Of a DNA stretch of 64,000 nucleotides, positions 1-8,732 are shown piece after piece. The stretch covers positions 1-64,000 of the forward strand of contig JAWKZG010000008.1 of NCBI GenBank assembly GCA_041396125.1. Direction: 5' to 3'. A model generated the notes under the pieces. It was not told the origin of the DNA, made no database searches, and was given only the letters and a program-made list of their open reading frames with translations. The stretch's first letter is position 1, and every line of letters begins with the position of its first letter. A program made the position numbers and the translations under genes. This DNA comes from JAWKZG01 sp041396125 (lineage in GTDB: Bacteria; Pseudomonadota; Gammaproteobacteria; Competibacterales; Competibacteraceae).

Positions 1-2
1 AA

Positions 3-848
3 TCCGGCTGTGGCAAGTCCACTCTGGGGCGGGCGCTGTTGCAATTGATTCCGCCAACAGCCGGCCAGGTAGTCTGGCTGGGACAGGATATTGCCGGTCT
101 GAGCAGTAATGCCATGCGCGCGCACCGCAAAGACATGCAAATCGTATTTCAGGATCCGCTGGCTTCTCTGAATCCGCGCATGACGGTTGGCGATATTATT
201 GCCGAGCCGTTACGCACCCATAAGCCTGAATTACGTCCAGCCGAGGTGAAGCAGGCGGTTAAGGCCATAATGGACCATGTCGGGCTGCTGCCGCAGATGA
301 TCAATCGCTATCCGCACGAATTTTCCGGTGGCCAGTGCCAGCGTATTGGCATCGCCCGGGCAATGATTCTGCAACCCAAGCTGATTGTCTGTGATGAGCC
401 GGTATCAGCGCTGGATGTATCGATTCAGGCCCAGATCGTGAACTTGTTAATGCAGTTGCAACGCGAGTTCGGGCTGGCTTTGATATTCATCAGCCATGAC
501 CTTTCTGTGGTGCGGCATATCAGTCAGCGTATTCTGGTGCTGTATCTGGGGCGAGTGATGGAAATAGCCGAGCGTGACGCTTTGTATATACAGCCCCGTC
601 ATCCCTACACGCAGGCGTTGATTGCCGCCGTACCATTGCCAGATCCCGATCTGGAACGCAATAAACACCGGGTGGCCCTGGCGGGTGATCTGCCCTCGCC
701 GCTGAACCCCCCGTCGGGCTGTGTGTTTCGCAGCCGTTGTCCCTGGGTGGAGGCGCGTTGTGCGCAAGCAATACCGGTGCTGGAAGCGGTGGAGGATAAC
801 CATCAGGTAGCTTGTCATTATTGGCGTGAGCATGCGGGTGAAGGCTAA
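3..848 (+). CDS. Oligopeptide/dipeptide ABC transporter ATP-binding protein (5' end outside window)
   Basis: This is the C-terminal part of a peptide-importer ATPase of the OppF/DppF type, which would power uptake from the cytoplasmic face of the inner membrane. The frame is open from base 3 and begins inside the Walker A motif (SGCGKST), so the true start lies upstream. The Q-loop (IVFQDPLASLNPRMT), the ABC signature (FSGGQCQRIGIARAM), Walker B (LIVCDEPVSALD) and the switch histidine (FISHDLSVV) follow in order. The C-terminal extension with spaced cysteines (SGCVFRSRCPW, then a VACHYW end) is typical of the oligopeptide/dipeptide branch. Permease and binding-protein genes would be expected to the left. 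The substrate cannot be told from this part. A partner ATPase such as OppD is less likely because the SLNPRMTVGDIIAEPL stretch is OppF-like. Confidence 0.93.
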   Translation, partial: SGCGKSTLGRALLQLIPPTAGQVVWLGQDIAGLSSNAMRAHRKDMQIVFQDPLASLNPRMTVGDIIAEPLRTHKPELRPAEVKQAVKAIMDHVGLLPQMINRYPHEFSGGQCQRIGIARAMILQPKLIVCDEPVSALDVSIQAQIVNLLMQLQREFGLALIFISHDLSVVRHISQRILVLYLGRVMEIAERDALYIQPRHPYTQALIAAVPLPDPDLERNKHRVALAGDLPSPLNPPSGCVFRSRCPWVEARCAQAIPVLEAVEDNHQVACHYWREHAGEG

Positions 849-861
849 TAGTCAAAATATT

Positions 862-906
862 GTCATGTTTATGGGGGTAAATGACGTAATTGGTCCAAAT
901 TAGACC
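862..906. promoter_or_regulatory. Candidate activator-binding palindromes upstream of a sigma-54 promoter
   Basis: Two inverted repeats lie 130-170 bp upstream of the sigma-54-type promoter: GTCAT (862-866) with ATGAC (881-885), and GGTC (892-895) with GACC (903-906) across a 7-bp spacer. That is a normal distance for an enhancer-binding activator such as NtrC or CbrB. The half-sites do not clearly match the NtrC consensus, so the activator is unknown. The very AT-rich stretch 955-1030 between them and the promoter would suit IHF-assisted DNA bending. This is inference from position and symmetry only. Confidence 0.35.
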
Positions 907-1033
907 GAATACAGTCATTGAAAGGTTTACAGGGATGGCAAATTATTGACAGTGTGCAACAAAAACAATAAATATAAAATTTATTTTATATAAATCATAA
1001 AGATAAAATTAATTCAGAAATTTTTATAAAAAA

Positions 1034-1049
1034 TGGCACGTGCTATGCA
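1034..1049 (+). promoter_or_regulatory. Sigma-54 (RpoN) type -24/-12 promoter
   Basis: The sequence TGGCACGTGCTATGCA matches the RpoN consensus TGGCACGnnnnTTGCA at all but one position. The invariant GG (1035-1036) and GC (1047-1048) doublets have the required 12-bp phase. The predicted transcription start is near 1058-1060. No protein frame follows before the terminator at 1134-1163, so the promoter appears to serve a short RNA. Confidence 0.75.
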
Positions 1050-1059
1050 TTAATCCAGT

Positions 1060-1163
1060 TACGCCATAGCGGCGTAACGGCAAAGAAACTTGTAGCTCTC
1101 TTTGTCATTTGGATTCCTCCTCCTAGCGCGTGTAACTCCTGTCTCTGGCGGGAGTTTTTTTTT
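1060..1163 (+). ncRNA. Candidate sigma-54-dependent small RNA with an anti-Shine-Dalgarno motif
   Basis: A unit of about 104 nt lies between a sigma-54-type promoter and a rho-independent terminator. It starts with a strong hairpin (GTTACGCC 1058-1065 pairs with GGCGTAAC 1071-1078, loop of 5). A weaker hairpin follows (CAAAGA 1081-1086 with TCTTTG 1099-1104). Then comes an apparently unpaired stretch carrying CCTCCTCCT (1116-1124), and finally the terminator. CCTCC is the complement of ribosome-binding sites, and exposed C-rich loops of this kind are used by several trans-acting small RNAs to block translation. I see no start codon with a usable reading frame. The family is not one I recognise. 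Expression and targets are inferred, not shown. Confidence 0.6.
1134..1163 (+). terminator. Rho-independent terminator of the small RNA
   Basis: AACTCCTG (1134-1141) pairs with CGGGAGTT (1149-1156, one G-T pair), and the stem runs straight into nine T residues (1155-1163). It closes the unit that starts at the sigma-54-type promoter. Confidence 0.85.
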
Positions 1164-1220
1164 GCATTTTTTTAGCGCTGATAAATCCCGATATTGGGAT
1201 TAACTATCAATATGCTCAAC

Positions 1221-1959
1221 CTATTCGATCAGTTCCGTTAGCGCGGTCTGCAGCAGCGCCAGATCCTGTGGCCGTGACAAACGGTGTTCACCGTCCTTGA
1301 TTAATATTACCTGTACATTATCGCTACGCAATCGCTGGGCGATCCCGGTGCTGGTCTGCCAGGGCACGTCAATATCCTGCATGCCGTGTAGCAGTCGAAC
1401 AGGGCAGTCAATGGCAATCTCGGTCTGTTGCAGCAGCAGATGCTGGCGGGCTTCCTGGATCAGGCGGTAGGTGATCGGATAAGCCTGTTCCTGGTATTCG
1501 GATGGGCGGTGCCACACGCCATCGCGGCGTAAGCGCTCCTGCTCGCTGGCGGGCAGTTGCTGCCAGATCAGGTCTTCGGTGAAATCAGCGGCTGCCGCTA
1601 TGGTGACAATACCGGCGATCCGCTGAGGCCGGACCAGTGTAACCAGTAAACTGAGCCAGCCCCCCATGGACGAGCCAACCAGAATCTGCGGTCCGTTGCT
1701 GAGTTCATCCAGAATAGCCAGCGCATCGTCCCGCCAGCGACCGATGGTGCCGTCTGCAAACTGTCCACTGGATACGCCATGACCCAGATAATCGAAGCGG
1801 ATAAAAGCACGACCCGCTGCTGGCACCAGTGCTCCAGGCTAGCGCTTTGCTGCCGGTCATGGCAGAGTTGAAACCGCCCAGAAAATCACGCCAGGCGCTT
1901 TCCCTGTACTGTGATGATAGGCGATTTTATGCCCGTCAGGACGCAGCAACCTCAGGCAT
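1221..1959 (-). pseudogene. Alpha/beta-fold hydrolase, frame broken near the N terminus
   Basis: This is a small serine hydrolase of the alpha/beta fold. The intact C-terminal part (1221-1826) carries the nucleophile elbow VGSSMGGW, the FDYLGHGVSSGQF oxyanion region, an LLHGMQDIDVPW acid region and the catalytic-His region DGEHRLS. The matching N-terminal part is present only in pieces: DGHKIAYHH, then GGFNSAMTGSKALA, then EHWCQQR lie in successive different frames between about 1830 and 1950. This implies about four one-base losses, several in short G or C runs. The likely original start is ATG at 1959, 12 bp after the hflD stop, which makes it the last gene of the mmsA-mnmA-hflD run. The substrate is unknown. 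Sequencing error and genuine decay are both possible. Confidence 0.75.
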
Positions 1960-1970
1960 CGCTATGCGGT

Positions 1971-2613
1971 TCAGGCTTCCGTTTGTGGCGTTTGTGGCAG
2001 GCTGTCAAGCATGACCTGGGCCTGTGCCAGCAGGGCTTTGCGCCGCAACAGCAGGGCCAGGCGTCCGCCGCCTTTCTGACGCCACAAGACCGCGCTGCGC
2101 AGTCCGGCCAGCAACAGTGTGCGGATGCGATTGGCGTTATCGGGGCGGTTGAGGTGTTCGAAAGCGCCATTTACCATAATGCGTGGTTTCAGGGTGCTGA
2201 TAGTCGTGCTGTACAGCTCTGCCAGCCGGGCTGTGACATCATGGTGCTCCATGGCGAAATGCTGCATGAGCCGCTGTGCCTGTTCGATGCCCTGACGCAG
2301 CGTTTGCTGCATATCCTGCCGGGCTCTCAGTTTGGTGTTCCAGTGCCAGCAGTGACAGAACATAACGGGTGGTTTCCATGTCTGACGGCTGGCGTAACTG
2401 GTCAATCAGCAGGCGCAGGCCCGGACGCAACTGTTGCAGGCCCCCATAGACCTCTTCACTGCTATCGGCGTCGATCTGGAACAAGCTGGTAATGCAGGTC
2501 TCATAGGCCGCGCTTGAGTAACGCCCGTTATGGGCGATATCGCGCACCAGCCCGGCGGCCTGAAACAAGCCTGCCAGAGCGATAATCTGATCATGTTGAG
2601 TTGTGGGTGCCAT
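1971..2613 (-). CDS. hflD: HflD-like lysogenization regulator, one frameshift
   Basis: HflD is a peripheral membrane protein known in E. coli as a factor that destabilises the lambda CII protein. Its gene there sits directly after mnmA, as here. The first part (2613 to about 2340) reads IIALAGLFQAAGLVRDIAHNG and ETTRYVLSLLALE. The rest (about 2335 to 1971) continues in the neighbouring frame with KLRARQDMQQTLRQGIEQAQRLMQHF and ends SLPQTPQTEA. Removing one base near 2333-2338, at an ACC/AAA run, restores about 213 residues, the usual family length. Identification rests on the conserved N-terminal AGLFQAA..V...A.NG pattern and on gene order. Confidence 0.8.
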
Positions 2614-2730
2614 AATCTCACGTGCTTTAAAGCAAAGGTCTGTTTGACTCTAAACAGAACATGCGATGTTCGTCCTCTCCGTCGCACAATGGATTGACAG
2701 CCATCGATTAGCTTCGGGTGCTCGTACTCC

Positions 2731-2754
2731 AGGCGCGTTTATCACAACGCGCCT
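2731..2754. terminator. Hairpin at the mnmA stop codon
   Basis: AGGCGCGTT (2731-2739) and AACGCGCCT (2746-2754) form a perfect 9-bp stem with a 6-nt loop, overlapping the last bases of mnmA. No T-run follows on the minus strand, so it is more likely a processing or attenuation hairpin between mnmA and hflD than a full terminator. Confidence 0.45.
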
Positions 2755-3877
2755 AGTGGCGTAAGGCGACATCAATAATACCGCCGCCAAGGCATTCCTG
2801 GTCATGATAAAACACGACCGACTGGCCTGGGGTGACGGCGCGCTGGTCCTGCTCGAATTCGACTTCACAGTGGCCATCTTCCAGCCACAGCATCGTGCAC
2901 GCCTGATCTGCCTGACGGTAGCGGGTTTTAGCCGTACAGCGAAATGGCGCAGAGGGCGTTTGTGCAATCCAGTGCAGTTGTGATGCCCGCAGCCGGCGGC
3001 TGAACAACAGCGGGTGATTACCGCCCTGAGCGACGATCAGGGCATTGTCGGCGGTGTTTTTATCCACCACATACCACGGCTCGCCGCTTGCACTGCTGTC
3101 GGTATTGCCTGTTGTGGTGGCGGTAGCCCGACCGCCGATGCCCAGACCATGGCGCTGGCCGATAGTGTAGAAACTCAGTCCGATATGTTGACCGACGATT
3201 TCACCTTCCGGGGTGCGCATAGGGCCGGGCTGACTGGCCAGATACTGTTGCAGAAAAGCCCGGAAATCACGCTCACCGATAAAACAGATGCCGGTGCTGT
3301 CCTTTTTATTGTACGTGATCAGGTCGTTGTCGGCGGCCAGCTCGCGCACTTCGGCTTTGTGCAGTTCGCCCAGTGGAAACAGGGCGTCCCGGATTTGCTC
3401 CTGGTTGAGCGCGTGCAGGAAATAGCTCTGATCCTTGCCGGGGTCCAGCCCTTTCAGCAGATGACTGCTGCCGTTATGGCGCAAACGTGCGTAGTGGCCG
3501 GTGGCAATATGCTCTGCACCCAATTGCCTGGCGTGGTCCAGAAAAGCGCGGAACTTGATTTCCTTATTGCACAAAATATCCGGGTTGGGGGTGCGTCCGG
3601 CCTGATGTTCAGCCAGAAAATGCGCAAATACCCGCTGCCGGTATTGCTCGCTGAAATTAACTTTATGCAGCGGGATTCCCAGGGTTTCACAGACATCTTC
3701 GGCGTCAGACAGGTCTTCTGCCACCGAGCAATAGCCCGTGTCGACAGAATCCTCCCAGTTTTTCATAAAGACGCCATGTACCTCGTAACCCTGGCGCAAC
3801 AGCAGCAGGGCGGCGACCGACGAATCGACCCCGCCTGACATGCCGACGACTACACGACTGTTGCGCCGGGCTGACAT
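2753..3877 (-). CDS. mnmA: tRNA-specific 2-thiouridylase MnmA
   Basis: MnmA thiolates U34 of the Lys, Glu and Gln tRNAs in the cytoplasm, using ATP and a persulfide relay. The protein has 374 residues, a normal length. The PP-loop SGGVDSS is at residues 14-20. The two catalytic cysteines are C103 (DILCNKEIKF) and C198 (STGICFIGERDF). The GHYARL and GLDPGKDQSYFL tRNA and adenylate motifs are present. Its ATG overlaps the stop of the upstream mmsA (TAATG), so translation of the two is probably coupled although their functions are unrelated. hflD follows, as in enterobacteria. Confidence 0.98.
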   Translation of the reverse strand: MSARRNSRVVVGMSGGVDSSVAALLLLRQGYEVHGVFMKNWEDSVDTGYCSVAEDLSDAEDVCETLGIPLHKVNFSEQYRQRVFAHFLAEHQAGRTPNPDILCNKEIKFRAFLDHARQLGAEHIATGHYARLRHNGSSHLLKGLDPGKDQSYFLHALNQEQIRDALFPLGELHKAEVRELAADNDLITYNKKDSTGICFIGERDFRAFLQQYLASQPGPMRTPEGEIVGQHIGLSFYTIGQRHGLGIGGRATATTTGNTDSSASGEPWYVVDKNTADNALIVAQGGNHPLLFSRRLRASQLHWIAQTPSAPFRCTAKTRYRQADQACTMLWLEDGHCEVEFEQDQRAVTPGQSVVFYHDQECLGGGIIDVALRH

Positions 3878-5394
3878 TATTGCTCGCTGCCGCTTTTGAA
3901 GTTGAACCCCGCGCCGGTACGGATGCCTGACGGCCAGCGGGAGGTGATGGTTTTCTGCTTGGTGAAAAAGCGCACACCTTCCGGGCCATGCATATGCATA
4001 TCGCCAAACAGCGAACGTTTCCAGCCGCCAAAACTGTGGTAGGCCACCGGGACCGGAATAGGCACGTTGACCCCGACCATGCCGATCTGTGCGCGGTTGG
4101 AGAATTCGCGGGCGGCATCACCGTCACGGGTGAAAATCGCAGCACCGTTGCCGTACTCATGATCGGAGCACAATTGCAGCGCTTCCTCGAAATTCTGGGC
4201 ACGCACCAGTGATAATACCGGCCCGAAGATTTCCTCCTGGTAGATACGCATCTGCGGTTTGACTTTGTCGAAGATGCTGCCACCGATGAAATAGCCGTCT
4301 TCATGCCCCGGTACACGGTAATCACGGCCATCCAGCACCAGTTCCGCGCCTTCCTCGATGCCGGTATCAATATAGCCGCGGACTTTGTTCAGGTGGTCTT
4401 GCGTGACCAGTGGCCCCATTTCGGCATTGGCATCGGTATACGGGCCAATGTTCAAGCCTTTGACCCGCGGAATCAGGCGCTTGATTAACTCGTCACCGAC
4501 CTCGTCACCGACTGCAACGACCACCGAGATCGCCATGCAGCGTTCGCCTGCCGAACCGTATACCGAGCCAATGATGGCATCGATGGTTTGGTCAAAATCG
4601 GCGTCGGGCATGACCACCATATGATTCTTGGCACCGCATAAAGCCTGCACTCGCTTGCCGTGCGCACAACCGGTGCTGTAGATGTATTCGCCAATAGCGG
4701 TGGAGCCGACGAAGCTGACCGCTGCGACTGCCGGATCGGTCAGCAGGGTATCCACCGCTTCTTTATCGCCATTGACGACATTCAGCACACCGTCGGGCAG
4801 GCCTGCCTTGCTGGCCAGTTCCGCCAGTAACAAGGGCACGCTGGGATCTTTTTCCGAGGGTTTCAGGACAAAGGTATTACCGCAGGCCAGTGCGACAGGA
4901 ATCATCCACAAGGGCACCATGGCCGGGAAGTTGAACGGGGTGATCCCGGCACAAACACCCAGCGGCTGGCGAATGGAGTAGCTGTCTACCCCGCGCGCGA
5001 CAGCCTCACTGTGCTCGCCTTTCAACAAATGCGGAATACCACAGGCGAACTCGACCACTTCCAGACCACGGGTAATCGAACCCTTGGCATCGGGCAGGGT
5101 TTTGCCATGCTCGGAGGACAACGCCTCGGCCAGCGTATCCATGTTCTGCCGGATCTGGTCGCGCAGACTGAACAGCACTTGCGCCCGTTGTGCCGGCGGG
5201 GTGGCTGCCCAGGCCGGGAAGGCCTGTTGGGCATTGGCGATGGCATTGCGGACTTCAGCGCTGGAGGCCAGCGGTACTTGCGTCTTGACCGCACCGGTGG
5301 CCGGATTGTAAACGGCACCGAAGCGTCCCCCTTCGGCGTTGACCCGCTGGCCGCCGATGTAATGGTATAGCGTCTGATCTGTGTTCATAGCCAT
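3877..5394 (-). CDS. mmsA: CoA-acylating methylmalonate-semialdehyde dehydrogenase
   Basis: MmsA oxidises methylmalonate semialdehyde and malonate semialdehyde to propionyl-CoA and acetyl-CoA with NAD+ and CoA, in valine, inositol or beta-alanine breakdown. I start it at ATG 5394 because a GAGGGG ribosome site sits 8 nt upstream and the first conserved block (YHYIGGQ) follows at once. The frame is open 37 codons further upstream, but that part is not family-like. Length is 505 residues. The NAD-fold motif ITPFNFPAMVPLWM, the SFVGSTAIG turn and the catalytic cysteine (GSAGERCMA, about C286) are all present. The other valine-degradation genes are not next to it. The mnmA start codon overlaps its stop. 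Confidence 0.95.
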   Translation of the reverse strand: MAMNTDQTLYHYIGGQRVNAEGGRFGAVYNPATGAVKTQVPLASSAEVRNAIANAQQAFPAWAATPPAQRAQVLFSLRDQIRQNMDTLAEALSSEHGKTLPDAKGSITRGLEVVEFACGIPHLLKGEHSEAVARGVDSYSIRQPLGVCAGITPFNFPAMVPLWMIPVALACGNTFVLKPSEKDPSVPLLLAELASKAGLPDGVLNVVNGDKEAVDTLLTDPAVAAVSFVGSTAIGEYIYSTGCAHGKRVQALCGAKNHMVVMPDADFDQTIDAIIGSVYGSAGERCMAISVVVAVGDEVGDELIKRLIPRVKGLNIGPYTDANAEMGPLVTQDHLNKVRGYIDTGIEEGAELVLDGRDYRVPGHEDGYFIGGSIFDKVKPQMRIYQEEIFGPVLSLVRAQNFEEALQLCSDHEYGNGAAIFTRDGDAAREFSNRAQIGMVGVNVPIPVPVAYHSFGGWKRSLFGDMHMHGPEGVRFFTKQKTITSRWPSGIRTGAGFNFKSGSEQ

Positions 5395-5541
5395 GAGTTC
5401 ATCCCCTCTGGTATGTGGAGTGTTCAATAAAACGTCTAAACAGGAATTATACTGCAAGCGCGCCTGTGCCGGTTTGGGCCAATAGTTTTTGTCGCATCGT
5501 GCCACGCTGTGGAGTTTGTAAAATCTGTTTCAAAAAAGTTA

Positions 5542-6418
5542 TCAGCTGCGGCGGGCAGGGAAATTCACCAGCGCAACGCCGACCACCACGATGGCCATGC
5601 CCGCTAGAGCCGTGGTTCCCAGTACCTCGTCAAACAACAGATACGCGAACAATACTGCGAATGGTGGCGACAGATAAAACAGGCTGGCGATGCGGGCCGC
5701 CGCGCCGTACCGGATCATGCTGTACAGCAACCCGACTGCGCCTACGGAAAGTACCAATACCAGCCAGGTCAGAGCAAATATAAATTCCCCGCTCCAGCTG
5801 ACCTGCATGGTTTCGGTCAGACTGGCCAGTAGTGCTAAAAAGACAGCGCTGAAAGCATACTGGATCGCGCCGCCGGAGCGCAGATCCATCTGACTGCAAA
5901 AGCGTTTCTGATACAGCGTGCCGGCCGTCAGCGCCAGTAAACCCAGCGCGACGCTCAGCAGACCTGCCAGACTGATCAGGCCACTGTGAAAACGGTTCTC
6001 CAGTACCAGTACCACTGAGCAGGCTCACAATCAGGCCCAGCCATTGCCGCATACGGTGACCTTGCTCGCCCAATACCCGGCCCACTACGACAGCGGTCAG
6101 CAGCGGCTGCAGGCCCATCATCAAGGCCGCGATACCGGCTTAAGGAGGCGGGATGGCGCTGAACACGCCGCCAAGATGCAGAGCACACCAGCAGGCCGGC
6201 ACCTGCCAGATGAGCGATCTGCACCCAGCTGCGCGGCCAGTGGTCGGGTGAGCCAGGCGAACACCCCCAGCAAGCCCCGGCAATATCCGCAGCGCCAGAA
6301 ACGTAAACGGTTCGGCATAGGGAAGACCCAGCTTGGCGCCGATAAAGCCGGTGCTCCACAGCACTACAAACAAGAAGGGCGTCAGTTGCAGCCACGTGCG
6401 TGCAGCAGGCATGTTCAT
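5542..6418 (-). pseudogene. EamA/DMT-family drug/metabolite transporter, multiple frameshifts
   Basis: This is a ten-helix inner-membrane transporter of the EamA (DMT) family. The N-terminal helix starts at ATG 6418 and reads LTPFLFVVLWSTGFIGAKLGLPYAEPFTFLALRI. The C-terminal half is intact (about 6015-5542) and contains the second EamA repeat, with LLYSMIRYGAAARIASLFYLSPPFAVLFAYLLFDE. Between about 5990 and 6310 the coding signal jumps between all three frames (GVFAWLTRP, HLGGVFSAI, MMGLQPLLTAVVVGRVLGE), which needs several one-base indels. The substrate cannot be inferred. Given similar damage in other genes here, sequence errors are a serious alternative to true gene loss. Confidence 0.75.
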
Positions 6419-6483
6419 GAAATGGCCAGCCTTCTGGTAAGAACATGGGCAAAGGCATGGTAAATATATCGCTGGCATAACGC

Positions 6484-7347
6484 TTAGTCTGTCGCCGGTG
6501 AGCGACAGTGCAAAAGGTTGCAATGGCGGCGCTGATCTTCTGTACTCAGCTGGCTGGTGTTATCGTCAATGACTGCACCCATGGAACTGCCGGCAATGTC
6601 AGGCAGCATGCCTATTTCCAGAAAAATAACTGATATCGTTGGCAGACCAGCTGCCAATACCGTTGTCAGGTCATTGGTAATATTGGGGACAGCATCGCCT
6701 TCGGGGCCGTCCGGGTTACCAGCGAGAAAATACGCTTCATCCAGCGCGCCGGCCCAGTTGCGCGGGGTATGGCATTCACCACAATGGCCCAGATGACGCA
6801 CCAGATAGGCACCCTGTTCCATTCCTCGGATTGTGTGGGATCAGGGCTGGAAAACCTGTGGTTCAAAGTTCAGCCATTGCCAGGCGCGGGCGGCGAAACG
6901 CCAGCCGACATACCAGCTCAGGTCGTGCTCGCGGTTTTCCCGCTGTACCGGCGGCAGTGTTTGCAAGTAAGCCCACAGATCACGCACATCCTGCTCCAGC
7001 ATGCCACTGTAGGCAGTGTACGGGAAGGTCGGGTAATAACGCCCACCGGCTGGCCTGACGCCGGCCTGCAGTGCCTGGCGAAACTCTTCAAAGCTCCAGG
7101 CACCGATACCAGTAACGGGATCAGGCGTGATATTCGGCGTGTAGAACGTACCAAACGGCGTTTCCAGCGCCCGCCCGCCGGCCAGTAAAACGGTGTCTTT
7201 TTCATCGTCCAGGGTGTGACAGGTGATACAGCCGCCGGCATGCAGTAAATACTTGCCGCGCTCAATATCCGGTTCACTGGCCTGCGTGCTGAGCAGCGGC
7301 ATCAGTCCCAGCAGACCGAACAGAATAATCCTGAGGTATATCGTCAT
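6484..7347 (-). pseudogene. Diheme cytochrome c, C-terminal half frameshifted
   Basis: This is a periplasmic electron carrier of about 285 residues with two class-I cytochrome c domains. It has a signal peptide (residues 1-24, ending STQA). The first haem site is CITCH (C40, C43, H44) and is followed by the TPNITPD..GIG.W motif common in dehydrogenase-linked diheme cytochromes. The frame breaks after FEPQVFQP (near 6845). The second domain continues in other frames with SEEWNRGAYLVRHLGHCGECHTPRNW, which carries CGECH, then NITNDL, then FLEIGMLPD.AGSSMGAVIDDNTSQLS. At least three indels are needed to restore it. The partner dehydrogenase is not adjacent. Confidence 0.75.
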
Positions 7348-7491
7348 ACGGGTAGCTCCTTATCATGCGCTGTGACCAAAATAACAAGGCCCCAGCTTGC
7401 TGTGTTTAATCAACGCTGCGTTGAGTCTAATTAAAAAGAAAGGGATATGTCTGTGCCGGCAGGCACCGGCCAAAATACGGCTTGCTGCTGC

Positions 7492-8097
7492 TTAATTACC
7501 GAGTAGCTTGTTATCGCGCAGTATGGTCTGCAGGATATCCAGTCGCTGCTCGGCTTCCTGCATCTCCAGCAAGCTTGATTTCAAAGGCAGGGGCAAGGGC
7601 AGTAACTCGGTGATGCGGTAGCCGAGCCAGCTGGTATTGGTCCAGTCCTCGGTCAGCCACTGGCGATAAGGCCGAACGCTGTCCTGCGACAGCAAGTCGC
7701 GCAGGAAACGCACCAGATCTGAATGGCTGGCATCGATCTGACAGCCGGCTTCTGCGGGTAGCAGCAGGACCTTGCCCATGATCAGGCCATCGGCCTGTTG
7801 TTGTTGTTCGAGGACCGTGAAGCGCTCCCCGCCCCGACAGGTGATGCCGAGCAGGCCATCTTCAAGCTGATCGAAATCGACGATTTGTGCCAGTGTGCCC
7901 ATTTCGGCAAAAGTGGCACCGGTACCGGCTTCGTTGCCTTCGACGATCGCTACTACGCCAAAACGACTGTCGGTTTTCAGGCACTGGCTGACCATGTCCA
8001 GATAGCGTGGCTCAAAGATCCGCAGAGGTAGTACACCACCCGGAAAGAGTACGGTTTTAAGTGGAAACAAGGGTATTTCCAGCGTGCTCATGGTCAT
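7492..8097 (-). CDS. LON substrate-binding-domain protein
   Basis: This is a stand-alone version of the N-terminal substrate-binding domain of Lon protease, without ATPase or protease parts (201 residues). The family signature is clear: IPLFPLKTVLFPGGVLPLRIFEPRYLDMV near the N terminus, FGVVAI, and ERFTVLE. Such proteins are common in proteobacteria and their role is poorly defined. An internal ATG three codons in (8091) could also be the start. It is the last gene of the run gatC to ubiX, and its start overlaps the ubiX stop by four bases. Confidence 0.9.
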   Translation of the reverse strand: MTMSTLEIPLFPLKTVLFPGGVLPLRIFEPRYLDMVSQCLKTDSRFGVVAIVEGNEAGTGATFAEMGTLAQIVDFDQLEDGLLGITCRGGERFTVLEQQQQADGLIMGKVLLLPAEAGCQIDASHSDLVRFLRDLLSQDSVRPYRQWLTEDWTNTSWLGYRITELLPLPLPLKSSLLEMQEAEQRLDILQTILRDNKLLGN

Positions 8098-8732
8098 TGC
8101 TCGGTATCGCTCTGGTTAGACGGGAGAGATGCGCCCCAGCGTGGTCCCAGCTCATGGGTAACGTCGAGCTGATCCAGAACGCGGGCGACAATAAAATCGA
8201 CCAGATCCTCAACCCGTTGCGGTCGATGATAAAAGCCGGGGTTAGCCGGTAATATGACCGCACCCATACGGGCGAGTTTCAACATGTTTTCCAGATGAAT
8301 CACCGAGAAAGGGGTTTCCCGGATGACTAAAATCAGCTTGCGGCCTTCTTTCAGACTGACATCGGCCGCCCGTTCGATCAGGCTGTCACTCAAACCGCTG
8401 GCGATAGCGCCCAGCGTGCCGGTCGTACAGGGGCAGACCACCATCGCTCTGGCGGCAGCCGAGCCGCTGGCAATCGGCGCTGTCCATTCTTCTTTGCCAT
8501 ACACCTGTAACTGCGTCGGAGCGCAGCCGAAATGCTCGACCAGATAGCGCTGGATAGCGCCGGTGCGTCCGGGTAGCTGCCAATCGGTTTCCATGCCGAT
8601 GACCACCTGGGCCGGTTTGGAGAGCATCAGATAGACGTGTTGCCCGGCCTGCAGCAGGCATTCCAGCAGGCGCAGACCATACTGGGCACCGGAGGCACCG
8701 GTCAGGGCCAGGGCAATCGGCTGCTGCGTCAT
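8094..8732 (-). CDS. ubiX: Flavin prenyltransferase UbiX
   Basis: UbiX joins dimethylallyl phosphate to FMN to make the prenylated flavin cofactor that UbiD decarboxylases need, including in ubiquinone synthesis. The 212-residue protein has the N-terminal FMN-binding pattern ALTGASGAQYGLRLLE, the SGSAAARAMVVCPCTTGTLGAIASG phosphate loop, and the RETPFSVIHLENMLKLARMGAVILPANPGFY C-terminal signature. Its ATG overlaps the mpl stop (ATGA). UbiD is not in the window. Confidence 0.96.
   Translation of the reverse strand: MTQQPIALALTGASGAQYGLRLLECLLQAGQHVYLMLSKPAQVVIGMETDWQLPGRTGAIQRYLVEHFGCAPTQLQVYGKEEWTAPIASGSAAARAMVVCPCTTGTLGAIASGLSDSLIERAADVSLKEGRKLILVIRETPFSVIHLENMLKLARMGAVILPANPGFYHRPQRVEDLVDFIVARVLDQLDVTHELGPRWGASLPSNQSDTEQ

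Noticed and set aside
3014..3838. Plus-strand open frame opposite mnmA
   Set aside because: It is fully inside mnmA, which has all catalytic motifs. There is no ribosome site or family-like sequence.
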